A stretch of 24,532 nt of DNA, taken from IMG/VR virus record IMGVR_UViG_3300031957_000529, positions 1-24,532 of that record. One strand, 5' to 3'. Position 1 is the stretch's first letter. Every line of letters starts with the position of its first letter. Position numbers and translations under genes: made by a program. Shown here one piece after another: positions 16,986 to 24,095 of the stretch. Below the pieces are notes generated by a model. That model made no database searches. It saw nothing but the letters and a program-made list of their open reading frames with translations, and was not told the origin of the DNA. Source of the DNA: a virus.

Positions 16986-17136
16986 TGTCTTCCTCCTCAT
17001 CTCTAGGTAAGTATACTAAAACAAACGCCCCACAGTTTGAGCAACTAAGGTTGGTGACCATAGAATGATCTGGATCATCCTCTGTATCATGGTCACCGCC
17101 CCAAGTTAAGGCATATGTACAGTACCAACAGTTCAT
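16978..17136 (-). CDS. 52-residue zinc-ribbon protein
   Basis: An ATG overlapping the RNR stop (ATGA) opens 52 codons ending at TAA 16978-16980. The product starts MNCWYCTYALTWGGDHD and later has LSCSNCGAFVLVY, giving two CxxC pairs (Cys3/Cys6 and Cys32/Cys35) separated by 25 residues. This is a treble-clef or zinc-ribbon spacing that should bind one zinc. The C-terminus is acidic (RDEEEDIG). The 4-base overlap with the RNR gene and with typical coupling in this operon argues that it is real. It may be a regulatory or accessory nucleic-acid-binding protein; no function is known to me. The in-frame C-terminus overlaps the next gene. Confidence 0.75.
   Translation of the reverse strand: MNCWYCTYALTWGGDHDTEDDPDHSMVTNLSCSNCGAFVLVYLPRDEEEDIG
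16992..16997 (-). promoter_or_regulatory. Perfect AGGAGG ribosome-binding site deciding a TTG start
   Basis: AGGAGG on the minus strand ends six bases before TTG 16985-16983, the ideal spacing. It lies inside the last codons of the 52-residue zinc-ribbon gene (the Asp-Glu-Glu-Glu-Asp end). It favours the TTG over the in-frame ATG at 17000. Confidence 0.65.
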
Positions 17137-19061
17137 GCTGCTGTCAAGTCCACAACTTCACAAACCCCTGCAGTACAGGCAAGTTCACGGGAGCCTGTAG
17201 TATTATCTTCTTTCTCAAAGTCTGTTAACTTTTGCCAATCTATATTGACATTGCCATATGTTAGCATCCATTCGTTATACTCATCTTCGTCAATGTCTTG
17301 ATACACGGCTTGTACATAGGTGTGATCATCGTAAGGAAAGAATGAAACACCAGATGCTATATCAAAGTTTTCATACACCCACGCACCAACTTCCATCCAC
17401 TCGTGTTCTTTAACAGTAATACTAACAGATGGCTTATGCTCACAAAAGTACAAAGCGTACGTTTTCCACAATTCAAGCTGTTCTATAGAAGACATTGCTG
17501 TACGTGTTATAGCACCAATAGGAGCTTTTGTAGGAAAGCTAAATACCGTAGTAGAGTCAGGCTGGTTATGCTCTGGTTCGTTGTACACGCCAGTGTTAAT
17601 CAAGAATTGTGTGAGTGGGTCTTTGTTGTCTCCGCGCACTGTACGAATATAGTAGTCATTGTGTCGAGCATGAATCCCACTAGCAGCATCCACAAGTTGA
17701 GACACTGTTCCAGATGGTTTTACACACGTGATTGCAACGCTTTGGTTTATGCCTAGAGACTTAGCAAATCCTTTGTTCACCTCTACTGCGTGTTCTCGCA
17801 TTTCGGTTAGCCATCTCTTACTGTCTACGTTCTTTGAAAGAATAGGATGATCCATAATACCTGTTAAAGACACACCAAGAAGACGCTCTTCTTCCGCGTT
17901 GTCTTTCCATACTTTTCTAAGGTACTTGTAGTCAGTCAAAGTGGACTGCATCGTACCTAATATAGTAGCTATACGTATCTTTTCTTTCAAGTCATCTAGA
18001 GAATCGGATTCACGAACCACACACTCTGACAAATTACAAAAACTGTATGGGCGTAAGATTATCTCACTACAAGGATTCGTACCCCACATATGGCCTGTCT
18101 GCCGTCTGCCATTACGAGCAACGTGCTTGTCTGCTGCTTCACGATTGAACATACCACGCTCACCAGATTTACTAGTGTACAGGGACACCCACTCTTCCAT
18201 AAATGTGCCAATGTCTGGCTTACGATCGTAGGCTACAGAGTTGTTAGCCAACGCACGTTGTTTCTCTGTCTCCCACCACTTTCCTGCCTTTGCACGAGCC
18301 ATGTCTCTATCTTCTATATCAGACAAACTAATTAACGCTGAACGGCGAACGCCCCCTACAACGACGATTTCCCCTACCTTACACATGAGATCGTGACATT
18401 CTATAGGAAGTAGTTTACGACCTTGTGCCTTCTTAAAAATGTCCACTGTAAAGTTAAACAGTTCAACTAATGGTTGTGGGCCACTAGCACGACCACCCAT
18501 AATTTTTAAACGCTCACCTGCCGCACGAACACCGGATACGTCCCATGTGGGGGTCTGACCTGCGTAAAGCAACGCAATCAATTCACGATAGGCTTTTGCC
18601 CACCCCGGTTTGCTGTCTCCTACCTTAATTACAGTATCTGACTCATTAAAATTATCTGACACAACAGGAAGCTTATTAACGTTATCTTTTTCAACGCTAA
18701 AACCAACACCAGTACCACACATCAATATGTACATACACTCATCAAATGCACGAGGGCTATCTACAGGGATATAGCTACAGTTGTAGCCGCACACATTATC
18801 ACGTTCCAAAGCATCACCAGCAGTCATCATTGCTCTCATACTAGGCATGACTTTCAGACTCAAGATTGCATCCTCAATATCGTTCTTTAATGAGTTAGAT
18901 ATCTTGTAGTTATGCTTGCTATACACATGATCAGACATAAAGTTAACATATCGTGATACAGTTTCATCCCAATTCTCTCTGCGCTGCTCATCGTCTAACC
19001 AACGAGCATAGCGTGACTTGTGAATGAATTGTTGATATGGTGTTGGCAACATGTTGTTCAT
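17133..19061 (-). CDS. nrdJ: Class II (adenosylcobalamin-dependent) monomeric ribonucleotide reductase
   Basis: Makes deoxyribonucleotides from ribonucleotides for phage DNA synthesis, using a B12-generated thiyl radical and no oxygen or second subunit. Seen in the sequence: NPCSEI with Cys331/Glu333, the thiyl and acid pair; FCNLSE with Cys342 and an N-terminal CGYNC (Cys91/Cys95), of which one residue should form the active-site disulfide; VKPSGTVSQL; GERGMFN; and a C-terminal CTAGVC pair (Cys629/Cys634) that relays electrons. The pattern is closest to the Lactobacillus leichmannii triphosphate reductase; 642 residues is somewhat shorter. A TTG in the same frame (19079) has no ribosome-binding site, while GAGG lies nine bases before ATG 19061, four bases past the preceding stop. 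The host must supply or import cobalamin. Confidence 0.9.
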   Translation of the reverse strand: MNNMLPTPYQQFIHKSRYARWLDDEQRRENWDETVSRYVNFMSDHVYSKHNYKISNSLKNDIEDAILSLKVMPSMRAMMTAGDALERDNVCGYNCSYIPVDSPRAFDECMYILMCGTGVGFSVEKDNVNKLPVVSDNFNESDTVIKVGDSKPGWAKAYRELIALLYAGQTPTWDVSGVRAAGERLKIMGGRASGPQPLVELFNFTVDIFKKAQGRKLLPIECHDLMCKVGEIVVVGGVRRSALISLSDIEDRDMARAKAGKWWETEKQRALANNSVAYDRKPDIGTFMEEWVSLYTSKSGERGMFNREAADKHVARNGRRQTGHMWGTNPCSEIILRPYSFCNLSECVVRESDSLDDLKEKIRIATILGTMQSTLTDYKYLRKVWKDNAEEERLLGVSLTGIMDHPILSKNVDSKRWLTEMREHAVEVNKGFAKSLGINQSVAITCVKPSGTVSQLVDAASGIHARHNDYYIRTVRGDNKDPLTQFLINTGVYNEPEHNQPDSTTVFSFPTKAPIGAITRTAMSSIEQLELWKTYALYFCEHKPSVSITVKEHEWMEVGAWVYENFDIASGVSFFPYDDHTYVQAVYQDIDEDEYNEWMLTYGNVNIDWQKLTDFEKEDNTTGSRELACTAGVCEVVDLTAA

Positions 19062-19065
19062 GTTT

Positions 19066-19362
19066 TTATTCCTCTTCAAGTTGGTTTTTAGTTGTTAATA
19101 GTTCTTCTGCGTACCAGCTACATTTGGAGATGTCTTCGTCTCCGTTTTTGTGCTTTTCTCGCCATGTGTATTTGATGATATTTCCCTTGCAGAATCCTCT
19201 GAACTCCTCTGGAGACAACGCCGCCTTGATTGCGTCAATGCACTGGATACCTGCTTTCGTATAGTGTGGCGGATTGTTGACAATATCTATTCCCCCGTAA
19301 GCCATCTTACCGGCCTGTTCGTTTTCATCTTCCATCGTCTTCATGTATGCTTCGTGTCTCAT
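19066..19362 (-). CDS. DUF3310 protein, T7 gp1.7-like nucleotide kinase candidate
   Basis: A 98-residue protein. After a variable N-terminus it has [17 protein letters not shown], then [18 protein letters not shown] and [13 protein letters not shown], the defining DUF3310 pattern found in T7 gp1.7 and many phages. T7 gp1.7 is a nucleoside monophosphate kinase, so a role in dNTP supply fits the neighbouring MazG-like and RNR genes; activity of this protein is inferred. The frame is open further upstream (to 19485), but that part is antisense-like Arg-rich sequence inside the MazG gene. The ATG at 19362 overlaps the MazG stop as ATGA, so I start there. Confidence 0.82.
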   Translation of the reverse strand: MRHEAYMKTMEDENEQAGKMAYGGIDIVNNPPHYTKAGIQCIDAIKAALSPEEFRGFCKGNIIKYTWREKHKNGDEDISKCSWYAEELLTTKNQLEEE

Positions 19363-19679
19363 CGATTGTCTCCGCTGCCCTGCAACATATCGCGGTTCTT
19401 GCGATCCTCTAACTTGTCTAGGTTCATCTGCGCGACTTCTTCTAAGCTGTAGCCTAAGTCTCTTGCCAAGATTGCAACGTACCATAGCACATCACCCAAC
19501 TCTTTTGCAATATCACTTTTATAAAACAGGTCAGATTTCGCGTCACGAATGATTTTCTTTACCTTGTCAGCAACTTCACCGGCTTCCCCAGTCAAACCCA
19601 AAGCAGGATACACGATAGCATACTCTGTTGGGTATATAGCAGTAGATTCTGCTCTCATCTGGTATTCATCTAGCTTCAT
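19359..19679 (-). CDS. MazG-like nucleoside triphosphate pyrophosphohydrolase
   Basis: A 106-residue all-helical enzyme with the ExxE(12-28)ExxD signature: GEAGE (Glu32, Glu35), then KELGDVLWY (Glu60, Asp63) 24 residues later. The metal ions bound there hydrolyse nucleoside triphosphates to monophosphates and pyrophosphate. Phage MazG-like enzymes are proposed to adjust nucleotide pools, including ppGpp or modified dNTPs; which substrate applies here cannot be seen. It starts in an ATGA overlap with the preceding acidic gene and ends in another with the DUF3310 gene. Length is that of a single-domain MazG-like protein, not the two-domain E. coli MazG. Confidence 0.85.
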   Translation of the reverse strand: MKLDEYQMRAESTAIYPTEYAIVYPALGLTGEAGEVADKVKKIIRDAKSDLFYKSDIAKELGDVLWYVAILARDLGYSLEEVAQMNLDKLEDRKNRDMLQGSGDNR

Positions 19680-20032
19680 TGTTCTGTCCCAAAGTTTACT
19701 CTGACTACGTTCCCTTCTACAGTCTTTGTGACGCGAGGGTCTTCTATTTCAGTCTCCTCAATCATCTCTTCAGCAATAAGTCTAAATTGGATGGCTGCAA
19801 CGCCTCTGTCAAATAGGTCATCCGTGTTATCCCTTAGCATGTCTAACACGCCTTCCTGCACGATCATTGCTGAATTAAAGTCATCATCGTCGTCGTAAGT
19901 TTTATTAGTAGTGTCATAGGCGGACAAAGTAAACTCATCTTTGCCCGTTTCTCTTAGAATGACGTAGTACCTGTCAGGCAAAAGAGACATCATTTCTATG
20001 TTCTTCTGAAGTTCTTCATCATCAATAGCCAT
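19676..20032 (-). CDS. Unknown acidic 118-residue protein
   Basis: An acidic protein ([20 protein letters not shown] start) with a run of five Asp residues in the middle (TYDDDDDFN) and a conserved-looking helix-strand order: [20 protein letters not shown], a helical central part ([19 protein letters not shown]), and a C-terminal strand (GNVVRVNFG). I do not recognise a family. It lies between endonuclease I and MazG with one-base (TAATG) and four-base overlaps, so it is probably translationally coupled and part of the DNA metabolism set. An acidic protein beside nucleases could be a DNA mimic or an inhibitor, but this is speculation. Confidence 0.65.
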   Translation of the reverse strand: MAIDDEELQKNIEMMSLLPDRYYVILRETGKDEFTLSAYDTTNKTYDDDDDFNSAMIVQEGVLDMLRDNTDDLFDRGVAAIQFRLIAEEMIEETEIEDPRVTKTVEGNVVRVNFGTEQ

Positions 20033-20505
20033 TACTTATACCAATCTGTAGGAATAGAGCCTTCTGCCCACACAAATTTATGTCTTTCACACCAAGAAGC
20101 GTACGTCGTCTTGCTGCCCTTGTAAATCTTATTCGATGCTCTGAGGAAAACAAAGCGGATATCTAACTTAGGATGTTGTTTCTTAACTAACAGCATCTTA
20201 ACTCTGTCGTCTTTAGTCAGGTGCCCTTTTGCTTCTACGTATATCTTCGACTTTTCTAAATAGAAGTCTGGGGTATAGTGTCGAGGCTCTGGTATGTACT
20301 TGAATCTTTCTTCTTCATACTTAAACGGCACGGCATTTTCTGTTAGGGTTCGAGCAATGTTTAACTCAAACTGTGACCTATATCCTGCTTTTTTCAAAAC
20401 TCTAGTCCAATCGATTGAAATCTTTTTATCAGATACCCTGCCAGTTTGGGGGATAGTTTTTCTATATTTGTAAGTTCTGTTGTTAAAGGGTGCATCGGAA
20501 CACAT
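20032..20505 (-). CDS. T7 endonuclease I-like Holliday junction resolvase
   Basis: Cuts branched DNA such as Holliday junctions and replication forks; in T7 it also helps break down host DNA. Residues 41-157 match T7 gp3 in order: YRSQFE (Glu47), HYTPDFYL (Asp80), IYVEAKG (Glu91, Lys93), KKQHPKLDIRFVF, and NKIYKGSKTTYASWCERH, so all four catalytic residues are present. A 40-residue N-terminal extension (MCSDAPFNNRTYKYRKTIPQ, basic) is absent from T7. It is encoded in a 112-base overlap with the preceding gene. GGAG lies seven bases before the ATG at 20505, which supports this start over one closer to the core domain. Confidence 0.92.
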   Translation of the reverse strand: MCSDAPFNNRTYKYRKTIPQTGRVSDKKISIDWTRVLKKAGYRSQFELNIARTLTENAVPFKYEEERFKYIPEPRHYTPDFYLEKSKIYVEAKGHLTKDDRVKMLLVKKQHPKLDIRFVFLRASNKIYKGSKTTYASWCERHKFVWAEGSIPTDWYK

Positions 20506-20774
20506 ACATACGCTCCAGTGTGAGAGACTCTACCTATTTTTTGTAATTCTTCTTCTACAACTTTAATGTCACGAACTTCTGTGTCAGCCTTTAACTTACC
20601 TTCTTTGCTGTAGTTGTCAACAAGAGTTAGGGGCAAACCATTCTCGTGAATACGCATCTGACAAACACGTCTTTCCCCCCCACTTTTTTTAGTGGACTCT
20701 ATGTATACGTGATGCAAACTTTTATTTAAGTGCATCAAGTCCACCTCGTAGTTTTTCACAAAAAGGTATGGCAT
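20394..20774 (-). CDS. Unknown 126-residue protein overlapping endonuclease I
   Basis: A basic-to-neutral protein (MPYLFVKNYEVDLMHLNKSL start) with a segment VYIESTKKSGGERRVCQMRI that looks like a beta hairpin and a helical C-terminus (LSPKLAGYLIKRFQSIGLEF). No family is recognised. It shares one base with the stop of the Cas4-like gene (TGATG). Its last 37 codons run over the endonuclease I start, an unusually long overlap for this operon. Its position between two DNA nucleases suggests a recombination or DNA-processing accessory role, inferred only from context. Confidence 0.62.
   Translation of the reverse strand: MPYLFVKNYEVDLMHLNKSLHHVYIESTKKSGGERRVCQMRIHENGLPLTLVDNYSKEGKLKADTEVRDIKVVEEELQKIGRVSHTGAYVCVPMHPLTTELTNIEKLSPKLAGYLIKRFQSIGLEF
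20513..20516 (-). promoter_or_regulatory. Ribosome-binding site fixing the extended endonuclease I start
   Basis: GGAG on the minus strand sits seven bases before ATG 20505, inside the preceding gene. It supports the 112-base overlap and the N-terminal extension of endonuclease I. Confidence 0.5.
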
Positions 20775-21637
20775 CAGAGTTCTTTCTTCTTTAGGGTGGA
20801 GTACCAGACTTGTGGTGGTGACTTTGCTCGTGATGTTACCCTGTTGTGCAAGATAGCATCAGGCCAACAATGGTGGCGGTAACCACAGAGATTACATTCG
20901 CGAGGCAAAAGCTTATTGCCTGTAGATATTACCTCACCCTTGTTCTTGTAGGTTTCGGCAACTGGCTTGAAAGGCTTGAACGGCTTCACGTCGGTTTTGT
21001 TAAGGAACTTGATACGCTCTGCCGCATCCTTTAGGTAGTATTCCTTATCTTCTTGCGACCACTCCGGTACCTCAACGACAGCAACCATACCACTAGACTT
21101 GTTAACAACTATCCATCCCCCAAAAGGTAAACCGACTGCCTCACTGTACAGGAATCCCTGCATCAAGTAGCCAAACGGATCATCTTCCTTTAGTTTATCG
21201 TATCCGCCTAGTCCGGTAAACTTGTAGTTAAATGCCCAGTCACTTGCAGACTTGATATCCCATACCTTATCTTGCCCTAGTTCATCACGCAAGATTACGT
21301 CGAGGGTTCCCTTAATCTTCTCTCCAGCAATCTCTAGTTCTACTTGTTTCTGGTAGTCAACGATCTCGACACCAGCTTCTTGCATGATTGCCATCAAAAT
21401 AGATTCAGTCAAGTCGCCAAACATGAATCTAAACAATGTGTTATACGACATGTCTTCTTTGATGCCATGTTTATCTAAAACCTGTTGGCAGAGGGGGCGA
21501 CCCAAGCCAGACATACGAATACGATACTTACCCCTGTCAGAGGTGAGTTGCTTTACAATAGATTCCTGACAATCTCGTTTAAATGTTTCGATAGTCTCAG
21601 GGGAGACAGTAGTTTCCCCCCTGAGAGCCTTAGACAT
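20774..21637 (-). CDS. Cas4/RecB-like PD-(D/E)XK exonuclease with iron-sulfur cysteines
   Basis: A 287-residue nuclease. The catalytic series is visible: GDLTES (Glu79), GTLDVI (Asp113), WDIKSA (Asp127, Lys129), and the RecB-type QxxxY (Gln160 to Tyr164 in LMQGFLYSEA). Cys50 (GRPLC) and the C-terminal CNLCGYRHHC (Cys248, Cys251, Cys257) match the four-cysteine Fe-S cluster of Cas4 and AddB-type nucleases. It probably acts as a 5'-3' or 3'-5' DNA exonuclease in recombination or end processing, the counterpart of T7 gp6. The frame opens upstream inside the SSB gene; ATG 21637, with AGGA five bases before and 13 bases past the SSB stop, is the best start. No CRISPR genes are nearby, so an adaptation role is unlikely. 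Confidence 0.85.
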   Translation of the reverse strand: MSKALRGETTVSPETIETFKRDCQESIVKQLTSDRGKYRIRMSGLGRPLCQQVLDKHGIKEDMSYNTLFRFMFGDLTESILMAIMQEAGVEIVDYQKQVELEIAGEKIKGTLDVILRDELGQDKVWDIKSASDWAFNYKFTGLGGYDKLKEDDPFGYLMQGFLYSEAVGLPFGGWIVVNKSSGMVAVVEVPEWSQEDKEYYLKDAAERIKFLNKTDVKPFKPFKPVAETYKNKGEVISTGNKLLPRECNLCGYRHHCWPDAILHNRVTSRAKSPPQVWYSTLKKKEL

Positions 21638-21650
21638 GTAGTCCTGTATT

Positions 21651-22514
21651 TTAAGCAGCGTTAGCATTATCAAAGTCCGCTGCCAAATCGATGTCGTCAT
21701 CGTCAGCGAGAAGCTTTGCTGCCTCACGGTGCTGGTTCATAACATTCTCGTTATGTCCCTTTACGGTATCAACAAACTTAGACATCAAATCTTTGTCTTC
21801 GTCAGAGATGGTATTTACTACGCCCTTCAAGGTTGGCATTGGTGTCCAGTAAGTTACACTACCATTCTTGTGTCGGTTTGTAGCTAAGTTAATTTCACAC
21901 TTTTGCATGATCTTGTTTTGCTTCGTAAGGTTATTGATGAAATCATTCATCGGGATAAAGCCAGACCGCTTAAAGTAAGCTACTACCGGCTCATCCTTAA
22001 TTTCTACCTCATTGCCGTCAGCGTCCTTAAACGTGCCAGAAATCTTAGAGTAAAGGATCTGATTACAGCTAACCGCACGAGATGAAAGGTAGGCAATATC
22101 ATCTTTAGATAGGCGGTTCTCTTCGTCACGAGTCAACCGACCACACTTGTTTGTGCCGATTGTGTCGGGGAACATTCCTGACAACGTTGTCTTTTGAACC
22201 GACTTAGAGGAGAAGGTATTAGTCTCCTGATCCCACATGCTGTACTCAAAGGTACGAAGGATTGGGCGGAGAACAACTTCTTCAGCGTAGATAAACCGAC
22301 CATCTACATACATCTTCCACGAACCACGAGGCAAAGACTTACCGTCCTCTGTTTCTGCATCGTAGTTAATGTTAATTCTTGGTAATCCTTTTTGACCAGT
22401 CTGCTTAACTGACTGACCACTTGCTTCCATCAATGCTGCATTATCATCTGCATTGAAGGCTGCTACAATTGCGTCCATATCGTCCATTACTTTTACGTCT
22501 GTCCCTGTATCCAT
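21651..22514 (-). CDS. Single-stranded DNA-binding protein candidate (T7 gp2.5-like role)
   Basis: A 287-residue protein that ends in a strongly acidic tail (LLADDDDIDLAADFDNANAA), the hallmark by which phage and bacterial SSBs contact polymerase and nucleases. The body has an OB-fold-compatible layout of strands (PRININYDAET, SWKMYVDGRFIYAEEVVLRP, VAYFKRSGF, NGSVTYWTPM). It lies directly between the DNA polymerase and the Cas4-like exonuclease, where T7-like phages often place gp2.5. No direct family motif is certain. AGGAG is 11 bases before the ATG. The tail plus position give the call; a different ssDNA annealing or accessory protein remains possible. Confidence 0.68.
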   Translation of the reverse strand: MDTGTDVKVMDDMDAIVAAFNADDNAALMEASGQSVKQTGQKGLPRININYDAETEDGKSLPRGSWKMYVDGRFIYAEEVVLRPILRTFEYSMWDQETNTFSSKSVQKTTLSGMFPDTIGTNKCGRLTRDEENRLSKDDIAYLSSRAVSCNQILYSKISGTFKDADGNEVEIKDEPVVAYFKRSGFIPMNDFINNLTKQNKIMQKCEINLATNRHKNGSVTYWTPMPTLKGVVNTISDEDKDLMSKFVDTVKGHNENVMNQHREAAKLLADDDDIDLAADFDNANAA

Positions 22515-22553
22515 GATTTTTCATGCTCCTGTTGTTAGGGGTGTAGACTGATA

Positions 22554-24095
22554 CTACAGGTCTACTTCTGTCAAGTCAAGCCAATTATTACCTATTTTTA
22601 ATTCTATTCCTACAGGCATGTCATAGGCCACATTATACCTTCTAATTGTCTCTTCAGGTAACGACATCATTGCTTCTGTCATCAGATTGATACAAATATC
22701 TTTTTCACTTGGATGCACATCGACCACGATTGAATCGTGTACAGTGTTGCATATAACGGAAATAAGTTTTCTGTCAACAAACAATCTTTGCAAGCTTACA
22801 AGTGCAATCGGTAGCAGGTCAGCAGTAGCAAATCCTTGTACCGGATAGTTACAAATTGCAGTCCGATTTGTAGCCGTACCCCACTTAGTCCACCGCGCAT
22901 CTGGGAAGGCGTATTGCCTGCCACTTGGAAGAGTGATTAATCGCCGCTGGACGGCCTCTCGTTGGAGTTGTTCATGCCAAGTGGTAACTCCTTCATACTT
23001 ATCCTTAAAGGCTCTGTAGTAGCGTTGTTGGGAGTCGGTTCCGGTGACACCGCCGTATAGCGGTTTGAAGGTATGTGCCTTTGCTTCTTGTCGGCTACAC
23101 CCGATAATATTAGCAGTATATTGGTGAACATCTGTACCCTTCTCCACATCTATGTAAGCTTGACTATCCTTTGCAAGAAACCCTGCTACCCGAAACTCTA
23201 ACTGCGAGTAATCCCCCTCAAGTATCTTGCCACCCGGAAAACGACTCTCGACAACCTTGCGTATAGCGAAGGTATTTCCACGTGGCATATTCTGAAAGTT
23301 AGGATTGCGGCTCGAAAGGCGACCCGTCGCCGTAACACACTGCATAAACTCTGGATGGATGAAACCATTTTCATCAACATTGTTTTTCATCCCTTCTACA
23401 AAAGTGGACAGGTAAGTACGAAGCGCATTATAGCGCACATAGGCAACAACAAACTCGTGGGCATCTCCCGACAAGTCGGTTTGTCGGTTTTCTAGGGTAA
23501 CCTTGTCGGTCTTGAATCCTGCAGATGCCGTGTCCATCGGGTCACGCGGAACCAACTTGAAGCCAGCAACCTCGCCGGTAGAAACATAGATAACTCCTGT
23601 CCCGCTACACGGCTTACAGATACGAATAGCCTTGCCCAGTGTTCCGTCCTTCTTCAAGGGGCTAACGCGACCTTCACCGCGACAACTACCACACTGGCTA
23701 CCCCTCGTCTTATACACTACGTCTGTCATCCGGCGAACAGTCGAGTTGAACTCACTGCGCTTCATGCGGGTACGAAGCTTTGGCTTCATAGTCGAGCCAC
23801 GCATCTCGTGACCCAAGTTAAATATAAGTGACCAAGATGGCTTGTCCTTTACTCTACGTGAGTATAACAAGACGCTGCGATCATCAGGGCTGGAGAGATT
23901 GACAGGGGTATCACCCATAGCTTCTTTAGCCAAACGATCCAAGCGAACCTCTAATTCATCCATCTCCTGTTGGTATTCTATTTCAATTTCTTCTAGGGTT
24001 TCTATGTTGATCTTCAATCCTTGCTGTTCGATACGAGCAAGAGTGTCAGTCATCTCAAGCGAAAGCTTTAACGTCGGTATCAGTCCGGTGTTCAT
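22554..24095 (-). CDS. Family A DNA polymerase, polymerase part with DnaJ-like zinc finger
   Basis: The replicative polymerase core, 513 residues from the ATG at 24095. Seen in order: a thumb-like start (GLIPTLKLSLEMTDTLARIE); a DnaJ-type zinc finger with two CxxCxGxG motifs (Cys135/Cys138 and Cys160/Cys163); TATGRLSSRNPNFQN at 255-269; motif A GDYSQLEFR at 294-302; motif B (O-helix) RQEAKAHTFKPLYGG at 335-349, with Phe at the position of E. coli Phe762; and motif C VHDSIVVDV at 452-460, where Ser replaces the usual Glu of HDE. The 3'-5' exonuclease part is encoded just upstream in another frame. GAGGA lies eight bases before ATG 24095, so the part could be made alone. A 39-base gap separates it from the SSB gene. 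Confidence 0.9.
   Translation of the reverse strand: MNTGLIPTLKLSLEMTDTLARIEQQGLKINIETLEEIEIEYQQEMDELEVRLDRLAKEAMGDTPVNLSSPDDRSVLLYSRRVKDKPSWSLIFNLGHEMRGSTMKPKLRTRMKRSEFNSTVRRMTDVVYKTRGSQCGSCRGEGRVSPLKKDGTLGKAIRICKPCSGTGVIYVSTGEVAGFKLVPRDPMDTASAGFKTDKVTLENRQTDLSGDAHEFVVAYVRYNALRTYLSTFVEGMKNNVDENGFIHPEFMQCVTATGRLSSRNPNFQNMPRGNTFAIRKVVESRFPGGKILEGDYSQLEFRVAGFLAKDSQAYIDVEKGTDVHQYTANIIGCSRQEAKAHTFKPLYGGVTGTDSQQRYYRAFKDKYEGVTTWHEQLQREAVQRRLITLPSGRQYAFPDARWTKWGTATNRTAICNYPVQGFATADLLPIALVSLQRLFVDRKLISVICNTVHDSIVVDVHPSEKDICINLMTEAMMSLPEETIRRYNVAYDMPVGIELKIGNNWLDLTEVDL

Noticed and set aside
19063-19552. Open frames on the plus strand across the MazG, DUF3310 and RNR region
   Set aside because: Cys/Ser/Leu-rich antisense translations without ribosome-binding sites; the minus strand genes have clear family motifs.
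20774-21637. A Cas4 homologue as a sign of a CRISPR system
   Set aside because: No repeats or other cas genes are visible, and lone Cas4-like exonucleases are common in phage replication modules.
22543-22565. Inverted repeat GTAGAC/GTCTAC spanning the polymerase stop, a possible terminator
   Set aside because: Six-base stem with an 11-base loop and no T run on the minus strand after it; it is too weak to call as a terminator, though a regulatory hairpin is possible.
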